A stretch of 64,000 nt of DNA. Source: Parvibaculum lavamentivorans DS-1 (GTDB lineage Bacteria > Pseudomonadota > Alphaproteobacteria > Parvibaculales > Parvibaculaceae). This document shows, in pieces, positions 56,591-64,000 of the stretch. Every line of letters begins with the position of its first letter. Position 1 is the first letter of the stretch. The notes beneath the pieces are model-generated. The model saw only the letters and a list, made by a program, of their open reading frames with translations, was not told where the DNA came from and did not search any database. The position numbers were made by a program, and so were the translations under genes. The DNA is taken from the NCBI RefSeq assembly GCF_000017565.1, contig NC_009719.1, positions 2,091,001-2,155,000 of the forward strand. Direction: 5' to 3'.

Positions 56591-57457
56591 ATGTTGAGCA
56601 GGATCGACAGGGTGCAACTGGCGGTGCCGGATATAAAGAAAGCATCTCAGGGCTGGGTCGACATTCTGGGCGCCGAACCCGAAGGCGAGGACCGGATCAG
56701 CGGGCTTGCCGCCAAACGTCTGACCTTGCGCATCGGCACAGGCGCCGTCGAATTGCTGGAGCCGGATGGGACGGGGAAGATTGCGGATGCTGTGGCCCGG
56801 CGCGGCGGACATTTATATGCGGCGGGGGCGGCGAGCGCCGATCTTCCCGCCCTTGAAGCACGGCTTCGCGGCAAGGGTATCGCGCCACTCAGCGAGGGTG
56901 GCCAGCTCCATCTCGATGTTGCGGACACGGGGATCGAGGGCCTGCGCGTGGTGTTGAGCGGCGATGAGGCTCGGGCGCCTGCCGGTCTCATCGACTTTCT
57001 ATATGAAGCGACGCTGCTTTCCGCCGATACGCCGGGAGTGGCACGCCAGCTCAACGAGCTTTTCGGCCTCGACGGCGGCAACTACTCGGAAATCGTATCC
57101 GACAAATTCGGCTATCGCGGCACGCTGACACTGTTCAAGAAGGACAAGCTCGACCGGCTGGAAGTCATCGAGCCGACAACGCCCGGCACCACGATGGACC
57201 GCTATTTCCGGAAATTCGGCCAGAGCCTCTATATGGCTTTCGCCGAAACCTCGCAGATCAATCTGATCGCCGAGCGCGCCATGGCGGCGGGAGCGGGATA
57301 TACCCTGGACAGGCCCACCGACCGTTCGCCGCATCTTCCCTCCGACCAGCTCTGGCTTCATCCGGCCGCGCTTGGCGGAATGATGCTCGGCCTGTCGCGG
57401 CCCAGCATGGCCTGGTTCTGGTCCGGAAAGCCGGAGCGCGTTGAAGCCGTCGCCTGA
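56591..57457 (+). CDS. VOC-superfamily (glyoxalase/dioxygenase-fold) protein
   Basis: A 288-residue protein with two vicinal-oxygen-chelate modules: the first starts IDRVQLAVPDIKKASQGW, the second around FLYEATLLSADTPGVARQL with YRGTLTLFKKDKLDRLEVIEP. Metal ligands are not obvious at the usual positions, so it may be a non-catalytic binding member. CGGGAGAGG precedes ATG 56591. The next gene, a threonine aldolase, starts 47 bases after its stop and may be cotranscribed. Confidence 0.75.
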   Translation: MLSRIDRVQLAVPDIKKASQGWVDILGAEPEGEDRISGLAAKRLTLRIGTGAVELLEPDGTGKIADAVARRGGHLYAAGAASADLPALEARLRGKGIAPLSEGGQLHLDVADTGIEGLRVVLSGDEARAPAGLIDFLYEATLLSADTPGVARQLNELFGLDGGNYSEIVSDKFGYRGTLTLFKKDKLDRLEVIEPTTPGTTMDRYFRKFGQSLYMAFAETSQINLIAERAMAAGAGYTLDRPTDRSPHLPSDQLWLHPAALGGMMLGLSRPSMAWFWSGKPERVEAVA

Positions 57458-57504
57458 CAGATGCCGCATATTCGTGAATACTCGCGCGGAAAATGAGGAT
57501 GGCG

Positions 57505-58542
57505 ATGGATTTCACGAGCGACAATGCAGCCGGCGCGGCACCGGAAATTCTGGAGGCACTGTCCCGCGTCAATGGCGGCACGGCGGCTTCTTACGGCGCC
57601 GACGACGTGACCACGCGCCTGACGCGGCGCTTTTCCGAATTGTTCGAGCGTGAGGTGGCTGTCTTTCCGGTGGTGACCGGCACGGCGGCAAATGCCCTTG
57701 CTCTCGCCACGCTCACGCCGTCCCATGGGGCGGTGATGTGTCATGAACTTGCGCATGTTCACGTGGATGAATGCGGTGCGCCGGAAATGTTCTCCGGTGG
57801 CGCCAAGCTTGTGCCCGTCGGCGGCGCTGCCGCGAAGATAGACCCGCGCGCGCTTGCCGCCTCGCTCGCCGCGCTTCCGCAGGGCGTCGTCCATCATGTG
57901 CAACCATCCGCCCTTACCGTCACCCAATCGACCGAGATGGGCAGCGTCTACTCGATTGCCGAAATCGAAGCGCTTGCCGAAATCGCGCGGGGCCGTGGCT
58001 TGCGCATCCATATGGACGGTGCGCGCTTCGCCAATGCGCTTGCCTCGCTCGAGGTTTCGCCCGCATCGATGACCTGGAAGGCGGGCATCGACATCATGTC
58101 CTTCGGCGCCACCAAAAACGGCGCGCTGGCAGCGGAAGCCGTCCTCGTCTTCAATCCGGACCTGGCGAAGGATCTGGCCTTTCGCCGGAAGCGTGCGGGA
58201 CACCTTCTATCCAAGATGCGGTTTCTCTCGGCCCAGCTCGAAGCCTATCTGACGGATGATCTATGGCTTCGGCTGGCTGCTCATGCAAATGCGATGACTA
58301 CGCGCCTTGCCGCCGGGCTCGCTCAAACCGCCGGCGCCACGCTGCATCTGGAGCCGCAGGCCAACGAGGTTTTCGTGCGGCTGCCCGTTTCTCTCATCAA
58401 GCATCTGCGGGACGCCGGAGCGCGGTTTCATCCCTGGCCTATGCCGGGTGACGACGATCAGGCCCGTTCCGTCCGGCTTGTCACCTCATTTCAGACCAGC
58501 GCCGCTGAAATAGACAGCTTTCTCGGCCTCGCCGCCGGTTAG
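57505..58542 (+). CDS. low-specificity L-threonine aldolase
   Basis: A 345-residue fold-type I PLP enzyme that cleaves threonine or allo-threonine to glycine and acetaldehyde. The PLP lysine is K204 in SFGATKNGALAAEA, and the cofactor aspartate D171 lies in HMDGARFANA. The N-terminus MDFTSDNAAGAAPEI and GTAANALAL match the family. ATG 57505 has TGAGG six bases upstream; ATG 57493 and 57499 are alternatives that add two to four residues. Confidence 0.9.
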   Translation: MDFTSDNAAGAAPEILEALSRVNGGTAASYGADDVTTRLTRRFSELFEREVAVFPVVTGTAANALALATLTPSHGAVMCHELAHVHVDECGAPEMFSGGAKLVPVGGAAAKIDPRALAASLAALPQGVVHHVQPSALTVTQSTEMGSVYSIAEIEALAEIARGRGLRIHMDGARFANALASLEVSPASMTWKAGIDIMSFGATKNGALAAEAVLVFNPDLAKDLAFRRKRAGHLLSKMRFLSAQLEAYLTDDLWLRLAAHANAMTTRLAAGLAQTAGATLHLEPQANEVFVRLPVSLIKHLRDAGARFHPWPMPGDDDQARSVRLVTSFQTSAAEIDSFLGLAAG

Positions 58543-58617
58543 GTTTCAACGTTCATTAACGTACTTTCCGTTACGCTGACCGTCAGGCATCGGGCCTCTG
58601 AGGGCATCGGGTGGGAA

Positions 58618-59049
58618 ATGATTCCGAAGGATGAAAAGGCGTCGGAGTTCGCGGACCTGATCGCGCAAGCGGAAGCCGCGGTCGACGCACTGCGCGACAC
58701 CTATCGCCAGCAACTCGCCATCGACGTCGCCTCTCTTGCGGAAGTCTGGTCGCGGCTGGAAGGCGGTGCTCCCGTCGAGCCTATCCTCGACGAGCTTCAC
58801 AGCATTGCGCACAATATCAAAGGGCAGGGCGGCTCCTTCGGCTACGATCTCGTTACGGACATTGGCGCTTCCTTCTGCCGCTACCTGCGCAGCAGTGCCC
58901 GCGTCACGCCGGCCGAGCTCAATATCGTACAGATGCATATCCGCATGCTGAAGACGGTTTCCGACAATGACATTTCCGGCAGTGGCGGCGAAACCGGCGA
59001 ACGGATCATAGAGAAGCTCCGTATCCTGACCGGTGATTGCGAAGACTGA
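58618..59049 (+). CDS. Hpt-domain phosphotransfer protein
   Basis: A 143-residue helical protein with the histidine phosphotransfer motif AHNIKGQGGSFGY (H65). It is a free Hpt module that can pass phosphate between a receiver and another regulator. Its stop is four bases from the stop of the convergent hybrid kinase, which has a receiver but no Hpt domain of its own, so the two are likely partners in one phosphorelay. Confidence 0.82.
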   Translation: MIPKDEKASEFADLIAQAEAAVDALRDTYRQQLAIDVASLAEVWSRLEGGAPVEPILDELHSIAHNIKGQGGSFGYDLVTDIGASFCRYLRSSARVTPAELNIVQMHIRMLKTVSDNDISGSGGETGERIIEKLRILTGDCED

Positions 59050-59053
59050 CCGG

Positions 59054-61594
59054 TTATCCGGCCATCCGCTCGAGTTCTTCCAGCATTTTTTCAAGCGCGT
59101 CCTCCGCGGGCGAACCCTTGGCTTCCCCGCTGGCGGCTTTCTCGGTTTCGCGTGATGGGGAGGGCGGCATGGAGGCTTCGGACAGAGCGCGCGCCATTTC
59201 TTCCACCAGAACGTCGATCTTGAACGGCTTCGATACGAAGCCGTTCATGCCCGCGGCCATATAAAGCTCGCAATGCCCCTCCATTGCATGGGCGGTCAGT
59301 GCGACGATCGGTATGTCATTCCAGGGTTCGTCGACGGCACGGATCACCTTCGTCGTCTGGATGCCGTCCATCAGCGGCATCTGGATATCCATGAGAATGA
59401 TGTCGAAGCTTTGCTCGCGCAGCTTGCGGATAACTTCCACGCCATTCTCGGCAATGGTCAGTTGATGGCCAAGCCGCTCCATCACCGCACACATGAGCTT
59501 CTGGTTCACGGGCTGGTCTTCGGCGAGCAGCACTCTCAATGGCGCATTCGTTCCCGGCAGCGGGGTTTGTCCGGCCGCGGCCGGTTGCGTGTCTGCCTTT
59601 CCTTCGCTCAACACACGGACAGGCAGGCGCACAGTGAAGCAGCTGCCTTTTCCTTCGGTGCTCTCCACTTCTATGGTGCCGTTCATGAGCGTGGTCAGTT
59701 CTCGTGTAATGGCGAGCCCGAGGCCGGTGCCGCCATATGTGCGCGAGATCGAAGAATCCGCCTGCTGGAAGCGCGTGAAAAGACGCGGCAGCATGGCTTC
59801 CGGAATGCCGATGCCTGTGTCGCGCACCGTGAAGACGAGTTCGGCTGTGTCCGGGTCGTCGCAGGCCCTGGCAGCGAGAGATACGCTGACCTCGCCCTGT
59901 GGCGTGAACTTGATCGCGTTGCCGACAAGATTGAAAAGAATCTGACGAAGCCGCGTCGGATCGCTCATGATCCGTTGCGGGATATGGCCTTCTTCGCTCT
60001 TCGTCAGGACTAGCCCCTTCTCCTTCGCATTCGGGCGCAGCACTTCGACAACCGTCTCGAGAACGGTCATTGGCGATGTCGGTTCCGGTTCGAGTTCGAG
60101 GCGGCCTGCTTCGAGCTTGGAGAGGTCGAGAATATCGTTGAGGATCGTCAGCAGGCATTCGCCCGACTCGCGGATCGTCGTAACGCCGTCGCGCTGTTCC
60201 TGTGTCAGAGGGCCGGAAAGAAGAAGGTCGGCCATGCCCAGGACGCCGTTCATCGGAGTGCGCAGTTCGTGGCTCATCGTGGCGAGGAAGGCCGATTTGG
60301 CGCGGTTCGCGTTTTCCGCCGCCTCTTTCGCAATCGAGAGATCTTGGGCTGTGCGAGTGAGTTTCGCGCGCTCCTGTTCAAGTTGCAGCGATGTGTGTTG
60401 CAGGTCGAGAACGCGGTCCTGAAGCTCGAGCTGGCTTCGTTTCAGTTTGATTTCGGTCTGCTTTGCCCGGCTCACATCGTTCTCGACCACGATGTAGTTG
60501 CGGATCGAACCCTTTGCATCGCGGACCGGCCGTATTTCGATAGAAGCCCAGTATTGAGTTCCCTGTTTCGTCAGGCCGATCATCTCGACGTTGCGGCCCT
60601 CGCCGTCGGCGGCGCTTTCCGCAAGAATCTTCAAGGCGCCGATGCCTGCATGGCGAACCAGAATGTCGCGTGGCAAGCGTCCTTCGATGTCCTCGCGCTC
60701 AAGCCCGGTCATCCGCAGATAGCCCGCATTAGCCCAGACGATCTGCCCCGTGCGGTCGGCTATGAGCACACCGGCGTCAGTGCCGTTGGCGACGAGCGCG
60801 AGCTGCTCGTTGTCGCGAAGACTATGCTGCAACCGGCCGAAAACCTGGCCGAAAAGCAGGGCAAGGTCGCTGAGTTCGCCTTTGGGAATATCGCTGGGCG
60901 GATCGAAATATCCGCCGACACTATTGCGAACGGCGGTGGCCAGTCTCTGCACCGGGCCGATCACGGCGGCGTGCAGCACCAGGAAAAGCGCACCCATGAG
61001 AATAACGGTCGTCAACATTCTGCGCACGAGCGAGGAGAGCGCGGCCGCGGCGAGTTCGCTCTGCATCGATTGCAGGCTGACCACGGTCAAGCTGCCCAGC
61101 CTTGTTCCAGGTATCGCCGCGACATAGACCCAGCCATCGATGCCGTCAAAACTTGCCTTGAAACTTTGCGGGCGCTCGAGGATGAAGCTTGCGTTGATCG
61201 CGGTCCGGATTTCCGGATGAGCAAACAGGGCGGGCGTATTGGCGATGCGCGCCGTCTCCGCGCCCTCCAGCACATTGCCGGTGTCGTCGATGAGATAGAC
61301 CCCCAGCAAATCATCATGCCAGAGCGCCTCGCGGGAAACCGCCTGGCTCGCTTCGCCGACGTTGAAGTCGCCATCGAGCTGCGAACGCATGGCGAGGTGG
61401 TCGGCTACCATCGACGCCCGCTGCTCGACACTGGTGAACATCACGCTGCGCAGCTGGTAATAGTCGACAAGGGATTGGATCAATACGAGCGCGATCAGGA
61501 GGGCGAACATTTTCAGCGCGACGTCGCGGGCCGTCGGCCCCACAAGGGAGCGAAGCATGCGATAGTCGAATCTGGGATAGGCTTGCCCGCGCAT
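59054..61594 (-). CDS. hybrid sensor histidine kinase with PAS and receiver domains
   Basis: An 846-residue inner-membrane kinase. Two membrane helices (28-45 and about 192-212) enclose a periplasmic sensor domain of about 145 residues. A HAMP-like linker, a PAS/PAC pair ([19 protein letters not shown] to [16 protein letters not shown]), a coiled coil, the HisKA domain with H442 in [11 protein letters not shown], the HATPase (DTGIGI, GTGLGL) and a C-terminal receiver with D736 in [12 protein letters not shown] follow. It lacks an Hpt domain; the neighbouring free Hpt protein could supply that. Signal and output are unknown. Confidence 0.94.
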   Translation of the reverse strand: MRGQAYPRFDYRMLRSLVGPTARDVALKMFALLIALVLIQSLVDYYQLRSVMFTSVEQRASMVADHLAMRSQLDGDFNVGEASQAVSREALWHDDLLGVYLIDDTGNVLEGAETARIANTPALFAHPEIRTAINASFILERPQSFKASFDGIDGWVYVAAIPGTRLGSLTVVSLQSMQSELAAAALSSLVRRMLTTVILMGALFLVLHAAVIGPVQRLATAVRNSVGGYFDPPSDIPKGELSDLALLFGQVFGRLQHSLRDNEQLALVANGTDAGVLIADRTGQIVWANAGYLRMTGLEREDIEGRLPRDILVRHAGIGALKILAESAADGEGRNVEMIGLTKQGTQYWASIEIRPVRDAKGSIRNYIVVENDVSRAKQTEIKLKRSQLELQDRVLDLQHTSLQLEQERAKLTRTAQDLSIAKEAAENANRAKSAFLATMSHELRTPMNGVLGMADLLLSGPLTQEQRDGVTTIRESGECLLTILNDILDLSKLEAGRLELEPEPTSPMTVLETVVEVLRPNAKEKGLVLTKSEEGHIPQRIMSDPTRLRQILFNLVGNAIKFTPQGEVSVSLAARACDDPDTAELVFTVRDTGIGIPEAMLPRLFTRFQQADSSISRTYGGTGLGLAITRELTTLMNGTIEVESTEGKGSCFTVRLPVRVLSEGKADTQPAAAGQTPLPGTNAPLRVLLAEDQPVNQKLMCAVMERLGHQLTIAENGVEVIRKLREQSFDIILMDIQMPLMDGIQTTKVIRAVDEPWNDIPIVALTAHAMEGHCELYMAAGMNGFVSKPFKIDVLVEEMARALSEASMPPSPSRETEKAASGEAKGSPAEDALEKMLEELERMAG

Positions 61595-61823
61595 GTCCCT
61601 GTCGCTCAGCCGGGCGCAAGGCCCGATTGGTGGTTATCCGGCTCCTAAAAGGTGCCCCCATCCCCCACGGATGACGCAGCTTTCATAGCAGGAAGGGAGT
61701 TAAGAGGTGCCTAAGCCGGATCGATTCGCGTGTTAAGGTTGCGCAAATATTTTCCATGATTTTCAATAGTTTGCGTGGCTTTGCCCGGCGGCGGGCAGGA
61801 GTTGGAGCAATTCAGGAGCCTGA

Positions 61824-64000
61824 ATGTCGATCCGCAATCTCGAGCGTATGTACGCCCCCCGGTCCGTTGCCCTTGTCGGCGCCAGTGCCAGAGAGGGGTC
61901 GGTGGGCAATGTGCTGCTCAGGAATCTTCTGGCGGCCGGATTGCCGGGCCCGGTCTGGGCGGTCAATCCGCGCGGCGGCCGAATAGGCGAGGTGGAGGTC
62001 TACAAGGACGTGGCAAGCCTTCCCGGCACGCCCGATCTCGCCGTCATCGCGACGCCGCCGCAGACCGTTCCCGGCCTCATCTCGGAGCTTGGCGCGCGGG
62101 GGACGAAGGCCGCGGTGGTCATCACGGCCGGGTTCGGCGAGCTGGGCGAAAAAGGCCGCGCCTTGCAGGCGGAGATGCTGGAGGCCGCGAAGCCGCATCT
62201 GCTGCGCATCGCAGGGCCCAATTGTCTCGGTATCATGACACCGGGAAACGGGCTCAATGCGTCCTTCGGGCATGTGCAGCCGGAGAAGGGCAATGTCGCC
62301 TTCGTGTCGCAATCGGGTGCCGTCGTCACCGCCGTCCTCGACTGGGCGACCAGCAGGGGTATCGGCTTTTCGCATGTCGCCTCGCTTGGCGGCATGTCGG
62401 ATGTCGATTTCGGCGACATGCTGGATTTCCTTGCCGCCGATCCGCATACGAAAAGCATCCTGCTCTATATCGAATCCGTCCGGGATGCGCGGAAGTTCAT
62501 GTCCGCAGGGCGTCAGGCGTCGCGCTTGAAACCCGTCATCGTCATCAAGTCAGGGCGCCATGAAGCGGGCGCACGTGCCGCCGCTTCGCATACGGGCGCG
62601 CTTGCCGGCTCGGACGCCGTCTATCAGGCCGCTTTCCGCCGCGCGGGCATGTTGCGCGAAGACGGCATCGAAGACCTCTTCGATGCGGTGGAAACGCTTT
62701 CCGCCCGTTCGGAACGGCGTCCGATCCTCGGCGACCGTCTCGGCATTCTCACCAATGGCGGCGGCGTCGGCGTCATTGCAACCGATTTCCTGATCGACGA
62801 GGGCGGGCGGCTCGCCGATATCTCGCCGGAGACGATCGAGGCACTGGACGCCGTGTTGCCGCGTACATAGAGCCGCGCCAATCCCGTCGACATCATCGGC
62901 GATGCGGGCGCGGAGCGTTACGCACATGCCATGGAAGCACTGCTGAAGGATAAAGGAACGGATGCAGTGCTGGTGATGAACTGCCCCACCGCCGTGGTGA
63001 ACAATCTCTCCGCCGCCCATGCCGTCATCGAGAAGGCTGAGGCGTCGAGCAAGCCCGTCTTTACGAACTGGCTGGGCGACAAGGGTGCGCGCGCCGCGCG
63101 CGAGGCATTTCAGACGCATCGCATTCCCACTTACGAAACGCCCACAAGTGCCGTGCGCGCCTTCATGCTGCATGTCCGGCACGAGCGCAATCAGCGGCTT
63201 CTGCTCGAAATTCCATCCGCGGGCCCGGCGCATCCGAACCATGATCTGCCGGCCGCGCGGCGGCTTGTCGAAACGGCGCTTGCGGAAAAGCGGGAATGGT
63301 TGAGTGAGGCGGAAGCAAAGCATCTGCTCGCCGCCTATGGCGTTCCCGTCGTCGATACGCGCATCGTTTCCTCCGCCTCCGAAGCGGCCAGAACCGCGGA
63401 CGAGATCGGCTATCCGGTGGCATTGAAAATTCTATCTCCCGACATCACGCATAAAAGCGATGTTGGCGGCGTCGCGCTCGGCCTCGACAATGCCGAGGCG
63501 GTGTCGGAAGCCGCCTCGCGCATGCTTTCGCGGGTCGCGCGGTTCTGTCCCGGCGCGGAGATCGAGGGCTTCACGGTGCAGCAGATGGTGAGGAAGCCGG
63601 ATGCTTTCGAGCTTATTCTCGGCATTGTGGACGATGCGACTTTCGGTCCGGTCCTCCTGTTCGGGCAGGGTGGCACCTCGGTGGAGGTGGTGCGCGACAA
63701 GGCGATGGCGCTGCCGCCGCTCAATCGGGCGCTTGCAGACGATCTCATATCCCGCACCCGCGTCTCGCGCCTGCTGGAGGGCTATCGCGGCCGCCCGCCG
63801 GCGGACCGGGAGGGGATCGCATCCGCGCTCATGGCGCTCGGCGATCTTGCCGCCGACAATCCGGAGGTCGCCGAACTCGACATCAATCCCCTGTGGGCGG
63901 ATGAAAACGGAGTGATCGCGCTCGACGCCCGCGTCCGTATCCAGCCGGCGAAAGGCAAGGGCACGTCGCGCTTCGCGATAAGGCCTTATCCCACCTCGCT
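61824..64000 (+). pseudogene. NDP-forming acyl-CoA synthetase-like / GNAT gene broken by an in-frame amber codon, 3' end outside the window
   Basis: The first 348 codons encode the CoA-binding domain (VALVGASAREGSVGN) and a succinyl-CoA-ligase-type domain with H256 in ASHTGALAG. Codon 349 is TAG (62868-62870). The same frame then stays open for 376 codons to the window end and encodes the rest of the family: NPVDIIGDAG, then an ATP-grasp domain (YPVALKILSPDITHKSDVGG, LLFGQGGTSVEV, ELDINPL), and finally FAIRPYPTS, the linker that usually leads to a GNAT domain as in Pat lysine acetyltransferases. The family normally has Trp before the Ser-x-x-Asn-Pro, so one base change TGG to TAG explains the break. 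AGGAG precedes ATG 61824. Confidence 0.85.

Noticed and set aside
61700-61714. CtrA-like site between the hybrid kinase and the broken acyl-CoA synthetase gene
   Set aside because: It reads TTAA-N7-CTAA, one mismatch to the core, and no promoter element supports it.

Overview
The window is GC-rich and densely coded, and reads as a free-living alphaproteobacterium. The clues are a CYP153 alkane hydroxylase, an Anbu proteasome-like cluster, an MHYT-domain kinase, a bactofilin, a candidate CtrA site and HigBA2-type toxin-antitoxin genes. A Parvibaculum-like member of the Hyphomicrobiales is my best guess from gene content, but it is only an inference. I saw no tRNA, rRNA, CRISPR array, insertion sequence or complete prophage.

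Region 1 (1-24567) is mostly about cell-surface polysaccharide. It holds nucleotide-sugar genes (UDP-glucose dehydrogenase, a UDP-glucuronate epimerase-type SDR, two GDP-mannose 4,6-dehydratase paralogues, GalU, ManC). It also holds two polyprenyl-phosphate hexose-1-phosphate transferases (WcaJ-like at 5392, WbaP-like at 12569) and a bactofilin. A galactose block follows: GalT, GalK, a GH4 alpha-galactosidase-type enzyme and a GH42 beta-galactosidase. Inside it sits a fusion of a PAP2-like membrane domain with a DUF368/PopT-type undecaprenyl-phosphate translocase domain. Together these genes could make activated sugars, load them on lipid carrier and recycle the carrier. An MltB-type lytic transglycosylase closes the region.

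Region 2 (24741-30357) is the ATP-grasp / alpha-E / transglutaminase / Anbu operon, a widely conserved but poorly understood predicted peptide-tagging and proteolysis system. It is followed by a two-gene unit of unknown, possibly phage-tail-like, proteins.

Region 3 (30377-41893) holds two tandem OafA-type acyltransferases with SGNH domains behind a good sigma70-like promoter. Next come a LigE-like glutathione transferase, a fused fatty-acid beta-oxidation enzyme divergent from a TetR regulator with a palindromic candidate operator between them, CYP153, a BIME-like nested palindromic repeat, a Rieske oxygenase and a HigBA2-type toxin-antitoxin pair with twin operator repeats.

Region 4 (41894-49875) holds a MoxR ATPase / VWA pair, then a four-gene SGNH-SGNH-MBOAT-small-membrane-protein module preceded by three Pho-box-like repeats, then AzlCD.

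Region 5 (49898-64000) holds glutamate synthase (gltB-gltD) with a long structured upstream region, a VOC protein, a threonine aldolase, an Hpt protein facing a hybrid histidine kinase, and an acyl-CoA-synthetase/GNAT-type gene broken by one in-frame amber codon and cut by the window end.
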